The notes beneath the pieces were generated by a model. The model was not told where the DNA came from. It saw only the letters and a list, made by a program, of their open reading frames with translations, and searched no databases. The position numbers were made by a program, and so were the translations under genes. A DNA stretch of 64,000 bases from SpSt-539 sp964549445 (GTDB lineage: Bacteria; Planctomycetota; Phycisphaerae; UBA1845; UTPLA1). Shown here piece after piece: positions 8,889 through 16,518 of this stretch (position 1 is its first letter; the number at the start of each line of letters is the position of its first letter). The stretch lies in assembly GCA_964549445.1 (NCBI GenBank), contig CAZJVS010000021.1:1-64000 (forward strand), given 5' to 3'.

Positions 8889-9661
8889 TTCGTCGCTCCT
8901 TGCTCAACGCCCTGCAGCAGCTGTACGAGTTCGATCTTCTTCGCCCCGCTCGGAATCTCCGGCTTGAATTGCGCCTCATCCGCCGGCGCCGACAGGTTCC
9001 AGTCGCTGAACGTGGCCGTAAACTGCGGCCGACCCGGCAACGATTTGTAATCAATCGCAAACTTCCGCGGCACCGCCGACGAAGACGTGTCAATCCAGAT
9101 CTGCCAGTCGATCATCTCCTGCGTAAACAGCAGGTGATCACACTTCACGCCCTCCACGTCGCACTGCTGAACGTATCGCGCCGTCTGCACGTCCGCCGTC
9201 AAGGTCTTGTACGGATCGGAAAACAGAAAGTCCGCCAGCGGAATCGTCAGGCCGTATTTCTTCGCGACCTCGTCGAGCATCGGGTCGATTCGCCCCGGAG
9301 TCGAAACCGTGGCCGTCGTGTTCGCCGACTTGTCAAGCACCGTCAGACTTCCGCCCTGGTACCACAGGTCGAGCACGTCGTCGCCCGCCTTGCCCTCGGC
9401 AAAGATCCGATCCGGTCGCCGCACCACGATCCGCGCGTCCCGCGCGAGCTGAGCCGTTTGCTCCGGCCCGATCTGCTCATCCATGACGGCCGTGCTGCGA
9501 AAACTAAAAGATCGCGCCCCGCCCAGCGTGCGCCCCATCCGCCGCAGCGCCGATTCCGCGCGCGGCTCCGTCGCCCCCTTCGGTCCTTTCTGTTCCGAGC
9601 AGCCGCCACTCGTCGCGACGCCCGCTGCCACGGCCGTCCACACCAACCATCGCTTGAACAC
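8885..9661 (-). CDS. DUF2092 lipoprotein
   Basis: A 258 aa predicted lipoprotein paralogous to the neighbouring DUF2092 protein. Lipobox VATSGGC gives the lipidated cysteine. The domain contains DARIVVRRPDRIFAE, VLDLWYQGGSLTVLD, MLDEVAKKYGLTIPLADFLF, GVKCDHLLFTQEMIDWQIW and KLVIxY-like motifs matching the paralogue. GTG at 9661, preceded by GGAGAG at about 8 nt, is preferred over a TTG at 9682 with no clear ribosome site. It is the first gene of the five-gene minus-strand unit; a divergent promoter region (9662-9768) separates it from the patatin gene. Confidence 0.8.
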   Translation of the reverse strand: MFKRWLVWTAVAAGVATSGGCSEQKGPKGATEPRAESALRRMGRTLGGARSFSFRSTAVMDEQIGPEQTAQLARDARIVVRRPDRIFAEGKAGDDVLDLWYQGGSLTVLDKSANTTATVSTPGRIDPMLDEVAKKYGLTIPLADFLFSDPYKTLTADVQTARYVQQCDVEGVKCDHLLFTQEMIDWQIWIDTSSSAVPRKFAIDYKSLPGRPQFTATFSDWNLSAPADEAQFKPEIPSGAKKIELVQLLQGVEQGATK

Positions 9662-9730
9662 GATTGACGCTCTCCGAACCAATCAACCCACGCCGGCCGC
9701 CGAACGTCGTCGTGCCGACCCGGGGCTGGT

Positions 9731-9736
9731 TATACT
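9731..9736 (+). promoter_or_regulatory. possible -10 element for the patatin-like gene
   Basis: TATACT lies about 33 nt before the GTG start at 9769 in the divergent intergenic region. No convincing -35 hexamer is seen at the expected spacing, so this is tentative. Confidence 0.3.
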
Positions 9737-9768
9737 CCCGACGTCGAAACACGAAAAGGAGTACGCGC

Positions 9769-11025
9769 GTGCCGCATTCCGCCCCGTCTCAGCCCGTTCG
9801 CGTCGCGATCGGCGCCGCGATCTGTCTGCTTCCGCTGACCGCCTGCTCGCAACATCGGCCGACTCCGCCCGAAGCCCAACTGCTCGCGCGAAAGCAGGCG
9901 TACAACCAGGTTCTCGCCCAGCAGCTCCTCCAGCGCAACGAACGCATCGTCGCACGCCTCGAACGCGAATACGACGCCTTCGCCGCCGGCCGATCCACGA
10001 CTCAACCGACCGTCGACGTCCTGATCCTCTCCGGCGGCGGCGAGTTCGGCGCATTTGGCGCCGGCTTCCTCAAGGGCTGGGGCGCCGTTCAAGACCCCGC
10101 CTGGGCCCGACCGCAATTCGATCTCGTCAGCGGCGTCAGCACCGGGGCCCTCATCGCACCCTTCGCCTTCGTCGGCGATGCAAACGCCTACGATCGCATC
10201 CTCAAGCTCTACGAAAACCCGAAGGCCGACTGGGTCAAGCCGCGCGGCCTGCTCTTCTTCCTCCCCGGCAATCCCTCCCTGCTGACGCTGAACGGCCTCG
10301 AACAGGAACTGCGCACCCAGGTCAACGCCGAGCTCGTCCGCGCCATCGCCGACGGCTCCCGCGATGCCCGCGTCCTCTGTGTCGCCTCAACCAATCTCGA
10401 CTACGGCGAGCAGCGCATCTTCGACGTCGGCGCCGAAGCCGAAGTCGTCGCCCCCAGCGGCGACGCCTCCCGCATCCACCAGATGCTCCTGGCCTCCAGC
10501 GCCATTCCGGGCGCGTTTCTTCCGCGCATCATCGACGGCTGCATGTATGTCGACGGCGGCGTCACATCGAACATCCTCTACAACCCCGACATGAACGCGC
10601 CCGACTCGGGCCTCGCCCTCTGGCGGCGAAAGCACCCCGATCGCCCCATCCCCCGCCAGCGAATCTGGGTCGTCATTGACGAACAGTTCGACACCGCCCC
10701 CAAGGTCGTCCAGCCAACCTGGGTCAGCGTCGCCGGCGCTTCGGTTGAGCTGATGATCCGCTCCAGCACACACACCGCCCTGCGACAGCTCGCCGACGAA
10801 GCCGCCCTCATTCGCTCGACGACCGGCGCCGACATCGAAGTCCGCTACGTCGATATCCCGGGCACATGGAAAGATCCGGCCTCCGATACCGGCATGTTTG
10901 ACAAGCGCACCATGGATTCCCTCGCCACGCTGGGCATGAAGATGGGCGCTGATCCATCCAGTTGGAAATCCTTTCAGAGCACAGCCGTCGCAGGACCCAC
11001 CGGGCGAGTGTCGACGCGATCCTGA
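9769..11025 (+). CDS. patatin-like phospholipase lipoprotein
   Basis: A 418 aa predicted lipid acyl hydrolase of the patatin family, anchored as a lipoprotein (lipobox LPLTAC). The patatin hallmarks are all visible: the glycine-rich oxyanion-hole loop LSGGGEFGAFGAGF, the nucleophile elbow GVSTG with catalytic Ser, and the DGG motif with catalytic Asp (YVDGGV). A Gln/Arg-rich helix (QLLARKQAYNQVLAQQLLQR) lies between lipobox and domain. GTG at 9769 is selected because AAAGGAG precedes it by 7 nt and the lipoprotein signal starts there; upstream open frame has no signal. Substrate unknown. Confidence 0.85.
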   Translation: MPHSAPSQPVRVAIGAAICLLPLTACSQHRPTPPEAQLLARKQAYNQVLAQQLLQRNERIVARLEREYDAFAAGRSTTQPTVDVLILSGGGEFGAFGAGFLKGWGAVQDPAWARPQFDLVSGVSTGALIAPFAFVGDANAYDRILKLYENPKADWVKPRGLLFFLPGNPSLLTLNGLEQELRTQVNAELVRAIADGSRDARVLCVASTNLDYGEQRIFDVGAEAEVVAPSGDASRIHQMLLASSAIPGAFLPRIIDGCMYVDGGVTSNILYNPDMNAPDSGLALWRRKHPDRPIPRQRIWVVIDEQFDTAPKVVQPTWVSVAGASVELMIRSSTHTALRQLADEAALIRSTTGADIEVRYVDIPGTWKDPASDTGMFDKRTMDSLATLGMKMGADPSSWKSFQSTAVAGPTGRVSTRS

Positions 11026-11118
11026 CAAACGGGGTATGATCCGCACAGAATAAGGTCGCTCACTTGACGCGCGCGCCTCGCGCGGGGCCACCGTACGTTG
11101 AATGAAAGGAGCATCCGT

Positions 11119-12534
11119 ATGAATACGAGACTACTTCCACGAGCAGTCGTCGCCCTTGTGGCGCTCGGCGGCCTTCCCAGCTTCGCGCAGTCCGCCGGAA
11201 AACTCTCCGCCGACGATGCAGTGAAGATCGCCACCGATGCTTACATCTACGGCTATCCCCTCGTCACGATGGAAATGACGCGCCGCGTCATGACCAACGT
11301 CGCCAAACCCGAAGGCACCCGCGCACCGATGGGACAGCTCGTCCGGATGCGCGAATACCCCACCGCTGCCTTTCGCGACGTCACGGCCCCCAACGCCGAC
11401 ACGCTCTACACCACGGCATGGCTGGATGTAACAAAGGAGCCGTGGGTTCTGAGTCTGCCCGACGCCCACGACCGTTACTACCTTATGCCCATGCTCAGCG
11501 GCTGGACCGACGTCTTCCAGGTTCCCGGCAAGCGGACCACCGGCACCGGCCCGCAGAAATACGCCATCACCGGCCCCGGCTGGCGCGGTTCCCTTCCGGC
11601 CGGCGTGACTGAATACAAATCGCCGACGGGCATGGTCTGGCTTCTCGGTCGCATCTACTGCACCGGCACGCCCGAGGATTACGCCGCCGTGCAAAAAATG
11701 CAGGACGAGTGCTCCGTCGCGCCGCTCAGTTCCTTCGGCCGCACTTACACTCCCCCGCCCGGCAAGGTCGATCCAAGCATCGACATGAAGACGCCGGTCC
11801 GCGACCAGGTGAACGGCCTCAGCGCCGATGCCTATTTCAATCTGCTCGCCGCGCTCATGAAGGATAATCCGCCCGCGGCGGCCGACGCTCCCATGGTCGC
11901 AAAGTTGGCTCAACTGGGTGTCGTCCCAGGCCAGCCGTTTAACATGAAAAACCTCGACCCCGCCGTTGCCGCCGCCCTGCAGTCAGTGCCCAAGCTCGCT
12001 TTCGAGAAAATCATGGTCGACTTCAAGCAGGCAGGCCGTCCAATGAATGGATGGGTCTTTACGACGAAGACCGGCATCTACGGAACCGACTACCTCCAAC
12101 GCGCCCTCATCACGGCCATCGGCCTCGGGGCCAACCGACCTCAGGACGCCGTCTATCCGACTTCGGAAACGGACGCGGCCGGCCAGCCCTACGACGGCGC
12201 CAACAAGTACGTGCTCCATTTCGACAAGGGCCAGATGCCACCGGCCAAGGGCTTCTGGTCACTCACGATGTACAACGCTGAATACTTCTTTGTCGCGAAT
12301 CCGCTCAACCGTTACACGCTCAGCGCACGAAACACGTTCAAGCTGAACGCCGACGGCTCGGTCGATCTGTATCTGCAGAATCAGAACCCCGGCCCGGACA
12401 AGGAAGCAAACTGGCTCCCAGCTCCGGCCGGCCGCTTCATCCTGATGCTTCGCCTCTATTGGCCCACGGAATCGCCCCCGTCCATCATCGACGGCACGTG
12501 GAAGCCCCCGGCCGTCACCAAGGTTGCCGGCTAG
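11119..12534 (+). CDS. exported DUF1254/DUF1214 protein
   Basis: A 471 aa exported protein with signal peptide (1-25, FAQ-S). The N-terminal DUF1254 domain contains AYIYGYPLVTMEMTRRVMTN and ITAPNADTLYTTAWLDV-like motifs. The C-terminal DUF1214 domain contains GQMPPAKGFWSLTMYNAEYF, NPLNRYTLS and NWLPAPAGRFILMLRLYWP. Function of this family is not settled. ATG at 11119 with AAAGGAG upstream is preferred to a TTG at 11098. A strong terminator hairpin follows. The next gene encodes a lipoprotein paralogue. Confidence 0.85.
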   Translation: MNTRLLPRAVVALVALGGLPSFAQSAGKLSADDAVKIATDAYIYGYPLVTMEMTRRVMTNVAKPEGTRAPMGQLVRMREYPTAAFRDVTAPNADTLYTTAWLDVTKEPWVLSLPDAHDRYYLMPMLSGWTDVFQVPGKRTTGTGPQKYAITGPGWRGSLPAGVTEYKSPTGMVWLLGRIYCTGTPEDYAAVQKMQDECSVAPLSSFGRTYTPPPGKVDPSIDMKTPVRDQVNGLSADAYFNLLAALMKDNPPAAADAPMVAKLAQLGVVPGQPFNMKNLDPAVAAALQSVPKLAFEKIMVDFKQAGRPMNGWVFTTKTGIYGTDYLQRALITAIGLGANRPQDAVYPTSETDAAGQPYDGANKYVLHFDKGQMPPAKGFWSLTMYNAEYFFVANPLNRYTLSARNTFKLNADGSVDLYLQNQNPGPDKEANWLPAPAGRFILMLRLYWPTESPPSIIDGTWKPPAVTKVAG

Positions 12535-12549
12535 CGTACTTCACGATCC

Positions 12550-12586
12550 GGTCCCGCCTCGCGAGAGTCGTGAGGCGGGACCTTTT
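12550..12586 (+). terminator. Rho-independent terminator
   Basis: Perfect 11-bp stem GGTCCCGCCTC (12550-12560) and GAGGCGGGACC (12572-12582) with an 11-nt loop, followed directly by TTTT. It lies 16 nt after the stop of the first DUF1254 gene. Confidence 0.8.
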
Positions 12587-12625
12587 CTGCTTTTGCGAAC
12601 AATTCGTTGCATGGAAGTGATCTCA

Positions 12626-14035
12626 ATGTACCGATCAGGTCGAATCTCGCTCGCAGTTCTGCCCGTGGCCGCTCTCGCCATCACTTTACTTGCCGGTTGC
12701 GCCTCGCAGGAAAAGCAAATTGCCCAGGAAGCATACGTCTACGGCTTCCCTATGATCGCCGGCTACAAGGCGATGTATCAGTTCAACGTCGATAAGTCTT
12801 CGTCACAGTACAAAGGACCTTTCAACACCATCCTGAGCGATGCGCAGGTCTTTACTCCCAAAGACACAGCCATCGTCACCCCCAACAGCGATACGCCCTA
12901 CTCGATGCTCCAGGCCGACCTCCGGGCCGAGCCGATCGTCCTCTGCGTACCCGCCGTCGAGAAAGGCCGCTACTACTCCGTGCAGCTCACCGACATGTAC
13001 AGCTGCAATTACGGCTACATCGGCAGCCGGGCCACTGGCAACAACGCCGGCTGCTACATGGTCGCCGGCCCCGGCTGGAACGGGCAGACCCCCGCCGGAA
13101 TCAACAAGGTCTTCCGCTGCGAAACCCAGTTCGGGCTCATCATCTATCGCACGCAACTCTTCAACGCCGCCGACATCGAAAACGTGAAAAAAATCCAGGC
13201 CGGCTACAAGGCACAGACGCTCTCCGCCTATCTCGGCCAGCCCGCGCCCCCCGCAGCTCCCGCCATCAACTTCCCCGCCTTCACCGAAAATGCCTTCAAG
13301 ACGGATTTCCCCGAGTACCTCGACTTCCTCCTCCAGTTCTGCCCTGAGGTGCCTCAGGAAAAAGCCCTCCGCGAGCGCTTCGCCCGAATCGGAATCGGCC
13401 CCGGCAAGAAGTTCGATTTCAAGACCCTCCCGCTCGACAAGAAGCTCGAGGTCGGCACTGGTATCAAGGACGGTTACGCAAGCATCGAGAAGCGTCGCGA
13501 CCGGATCGGCAAGCAGATCAACGGCTGGGCGGTCGGATCGGCCTTTGGAGACCGGGCTTTCTACAACGGCGATTATCAACTTCGTGCCGCGGCCGCTCTG
13601 GCCGGCATTTACGGAAACGACGCCGTCGAAGCCACGTATCCTCTCGCCCGCTCCGACGGCGCCGGCGAACCGCTCGACGGCAGCAAGCACAACTACACGC
13701 TCACCTTCGCCGCCGATCAGTTCCCGCCCGTCAACGCCTTCTGGTCCGTCACGATGTACGACGGCAAGACCCAGTTGCTTATTGAGAACCCCATCAACCG
13801 TTACCTCATCAACTCGCCGATGCTGCCGGACATGAAGAAGAACCCCGATGGTTCGCTCACCCTCTACATCCAGAAAGACTCTCCCGGCAAAGACAAGGAA
13901 AGCAACTGGCTCCCGGCCCCCAATGGCCCCATCTACCTCGTCATGCGCCTTTACTGGCCGAAAGAAACCCCGCCCTCGATCCTCCCGCCCGGAGACGGCA
14001 CCTGGAAGCCGCCGGCCATCCAGCAGGTGGGCTGA
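12626..14035 (+). CDS. DUF1254/DUF1214 lipoprotein
   Basis: A 469 aa paralogue of the preceding protein, here with a lipobox (ITLLAGC) in place of a cleavable signal. DUF1254 motifs: AYVYGFPMIAGYKAMYQF and IVTPNSDTPYSMLQADLRAEP. DUF1214 motifs: DQFPPVNAFWSVTMYDG, NPINRYLIN and NWLPAPNGPIYLVMRLYWP. Two ATGs are possible: 12611 has no ribosome site, while 12626 has GGAAGTG 5-6 nt upstream and starts the basic n-region, so 12626 is chosen. The pair looks like a gene duplication separated by a terminator. Confidence 0.8.
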   Translation: MYRSGRISLAVLPVAALAITLLAGCASQEKQIAQEAYVYGFPMIAGYKAMYQFNVDKSSSQYKGPFNTILSDAQVFTPKDTAIVTPNSDTPYSMLQADLRAEPIVLCVPAVEKGRYYSVQLTDMYSCNYGYIGSRATGNNAGCYMVAGPGWNGQTPAGINKVFRCETQFGLIIYRTQLFNAADIENVKKIQAGYKAQTLSAYLGQPAPPAAPAINFPAFTENAFKTDFPEYLDFLLQFCPEVPQEKALRERFARIGIGPGKKFDFKTLPLDKKLEVGTGIKDGYASIEKRRDRIGKQINGWAVGSAFGDRAFYNGDYQLRAAAALAGIYGNDAVEATYPLARSDGAGEPLDGSKHNYTLTFAADQFPPVNAFWSVTMYDGKTQLLIENPINRYLINSPMLPDMKKNPDGSLTLYIQKDSPGKDKESNWLPAPNGPIYLVMRLYWPKETPPSILPPGDGTWKPPAIQQVG

Positions 14036-14080
14036 TGGCGGCGCGGAAGAGATGAATCCAGAACTCCCGAGAAACGGTTT

Positions 14081-14836
14081 ATGAGTTCATTCAGCATCGG
14101 CATCATCATCCTCACCTGCGTATTCGGCGGCGTTCTGTTGGGCATGCTGCTCCGCAACGCCCTGCCCGGCCACCATCTCACCAAGGAATCGCAGGATGCC
14201 ATCAAGCTGGGCACCGGGCTGATCAGCACGATGGCCGCCCTCGTATTGGGTCTCCTGGTCGGGTCGGCCAAGTCGTCTTACGACCGGCAGGATGCTGAGA
14301 TCACCGAGATGTCGGCCAATTTCGTCCGGCTCGATCGCCTGCTGTCCGTCTACGGTCCGGAGACGCGCGCGGTCCGCGAGCGACTCCGACAAGCCGTGAC
14401 CGCCTCAATCGATCGAATCTGGGCTGCCGATCGAGTCGATCCGACAACGACCGCACCGACCACGGCGGCGGGCGAGGCCCTGTACGAGGCCCTGCTTGAA
14501 CTCAAACCCACGAACGATGCGCAACGCAAGCTGCAATCACAGTCCGAAGGCGTCTTGGCGGACATTGCGCGAACCAGAATGCTCCTCAATCAGCAGGCCC
14601 GCGGCTCGATCTCCAGTCCCCTGTTGATCGTGCTGGTCTTCTGGCTCAGCATGATTTTCCTCAGCTTCGGCCTCTTCGCGCCAGGCAACGCGACCGTCAT
14701 CGTCACCCTGTTCGTCGGCGCCCTGTCGGTTTCCGGTGCGCTGTTCCTGATACTCGAAATGTACCGCCCCTTTTCGGGGCTGATTCGAATCTCTGAAGCG
14801 CCCGTGCGTCACGCGCTGATGATCTTGGGGAAGTAA
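14081..14836 (+). CDS. DUF4239 (bestrophin-like) membrane protein
   Basis: A 251 aa membrane protein fitting DUF4239. TM helices lie at about 5-25, 47-62, 178-198 and 205-225. The soluble loop between TM2 and TM3 carries SYDRQDAEITEMSANFVRLDRLLSVYGPETRAVR, the family's conserved region. Function of DUF4239 is unproven. It follows the DUF1254 lipoprotein gene by 45 nt in the same direction. Confidence 0.75.
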   Translation: MSSFSIGIIILTCVFGGVLLGMLLRNALPGHHLTKESQDAIKLGTGLISTMAALVLGLLVGSAKSSYDRQDAEITEMSANFVRLDRLLSVYGPETRAVRERLRQAVTASIDRIWAADRVDPTTTAPTTAAGEALYEALLELKPTNDAQRKLQSQSEGVLADIARTRMLLNQQARGSISSPLLIVLVFWLSMIFLSFGLFAPGNATVIVTLFVGALSVSGALFLILEMYRPFSGLIRISEAPVRHALMILGK

Positions 14837-15048
14837 ACGGGCGAGCGGCCGGGCGATACATCCCTCCATCCTCCCGACGGATGAGGGCGATTGGAACCCG
14901 CCGGCCATTCGATTGCGTGATCGTTGTTGACCGCTCCGATTCTCCGGTATCATGACAAACCTCACCCGTTGCGTATGCAACGAATGTGGGTCGCTTGTTT
15001 GAACCCCGTGACCAACTCATCGGGTTCGCTGGTTTCTTGGAGATCGTC

Positions 15049-15366
15049 ATGATCAAGTCCGCGTCAAATCGGTTGTCGCTCGTTGTCGCCGCGATCGTCG
15101 TCGCCGGGGTCGGCCTCGCCATCGTCCAGTTGCAGCCCGCCCACGCCCAGCGCGATTCCGCAGCCGCCGCTGGCCCGCGCTACTCCATCGTCGAAACCCA
15201 GGGTCACAATCTCATCGTCACAGACAACCAGTCGAACACGCTCTACTTCTACACCATCGACAAGGACAAAGAAGTCGGCACCGAGCTCAAGCTCCGCGGT
15301 CAGATCGATCTCAACCAAGTCGGCAAGCCCACGATCAAGCCGCACACGCACAAGGCCGCCGAGTAG
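15049..15366 (+). CDS. small exported protein of unknown function
   Basis: A 105 aa protein with a signal sequence or anchor (about 8-33, ending HAQ) and a small beta-strand domain (RYSIVETQGHNLIVTDNQ, TLYFYTIDKD) ending in a His-rich tail (KPHTHKAAE). ATG at 15049 with GGAG upstream is preferred over upstream in-frame codons. Family not recognised. Confidence 0.6.
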   Translation: MIKSASNRLSLVVAAIVVAGVGLAIVQLQPAHAQRDSAAAAGPRYSIVETQGHNLIVTDNQSNTLYFYTIDKDKEVGTELKLRGQIDLNQVGKPTIKPHTHKAAE

Positions 15367-15446
15367 CACAATCGAACGATGCCGTAACCGCCCGGCGCGA
15401 TGCCGCGCCGGCGGTCCGCGGCCGAAGCTTGCTGAGGAGACATACG

Positions 15447-16220
15447 ATGAATCGCCGAATCGCTTCGGTGACGCTGTTGGCAACCGCGTTGGCGCTCGCC
15501 TCTGTTGCGCACGCTGAGTATCGCGCGGGCGTCTACCATAATCCCTACACCGGCAACACCGTCGCTCACGCCGGCTACCGCAATCCCTACACCGGCGACT
15601 ATGCCGTCCATCGCTACGGCTACGCCCCCGCCTATGGTGGCGCTGCCGTCGCAGGCGCCGCGATCGAGGGCGCCGCGGTCGCAGGAGCGGCCATCGCCAA
15701 TGCCGCGACGAATCCCTACACCGGCGAAGTCATCGTCGCAGGCGGCAATCCGAATCCCTACACCGGCGAGGTCGCCGTCGTCGGTGGCGGCTACCCGGCT
15801 CCCGCTGTCGGGGCCGTCGCCGTGGGTGGCGCCGCCTATGGAACGGCCGCTGCTGCCGGCGCCGCCGTCTACCACAACCCCTACACGGGCGGATACGCCG
15901 CAGGCGCCGCCTATCACAACGGGTACACCGGCGCGACGGCCGCCGGTGCGGCCTACCACAACCCCTACACGGGCGGCGCCGCCGCGGGCGAGGCCTATCA
16001 CAATCCCTATACCGGCACCACCGCCACGCACTCGGCCTATCACAACCCCTACACCGGCACGTACCACTCCGGCAACACCGAATACAACTCGAACACCGGC
16101 GCCGAACATCACGGCAGCACGACCTACAACCCCTACACCAACAACGTCCGCCACACCGGCGAAACGCACAACCCGTACACCGGCAACACCAGCTATCACG
16201 GGAGCGTCCACCATCGTTAG
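15447..16220 (+). CDS. exported NPYTG-repeat protein
   Basis: A 257 aa exported protein with signal peptide (1-23, AHA-E). The mature chain consists almost entirely of units containing NPYTG, typically AxYHNPYTGG. About ten exact or near-exact NPYTG copies are visible, plus variants NGYTG, NSNTG and NPYTN. A central Ala/Gly-rich block (GAAVAGAAIEGAAVAGAAIA) breaks the array. ATG at 15447 follows GAGGAGA at a good distance. Such repeats occur in exported proteins of several phyla but I know no function for them; a structural or surface role is inference. Confidence 0.7.
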   Translation: MNRRIASVTLLATALALASVAHAEYRAGVYHNPYTGNTVAHAGYRNPYTGDYAVHRYGYAPAYGGAAVAGAAIEGAAVAGAAIANAATNPYTGEVIVAGGNPNPYTGEVAVVGGGYPAPAVGAVAVGGAAYGTAAAAGAAVYHNPYTGGYAAGAAYHNGYTGATAAGAAYHNPYTGGAAAGEAYHNPYTGTTATHSAYHNPYTGTYHSGNTEYNSNTGAEHHGSTTYNPYTNNVRHTGETHNPYTGNTSYHGSVHHR

Positions 16221-16518
16221 CCGCCGGTAATGACACGCTTCGGATCATCGATCCGCCGGGCAGTCCCGAACATTTGCAGTCTTTTGGTGCTGAATCCTCT
16301 GCGGCAATGCGAGAATTCTATTTGCAAAAGCCGGTGCAACGCGTATTCTCTACCCCCAGTTCAGGCGCAAGAAATCGATGTGGGTGAGAATCAAAATTGG
16401 CCTGTACTCACTTCGCTGAAATAGCGCTGCTCTCTCAGTTGCATTGAAACCGGGTCGTCGCAGCTCGACGCGCGCTTGCGCACCGTGCCGCCGGGAAAAC
16501 CAAACGAGGAGATACATC
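16221..16518. other. intergenic region
   Basis: About 300 nt between the NPYTG protein and a long sulfatase gene. It is locally less GC-rich around 16290-16360, which would suit a promoter for the sulfatase, but I see no clear paired -35/-10 elements, RNA gene or repeat. Confidence 0.4.
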
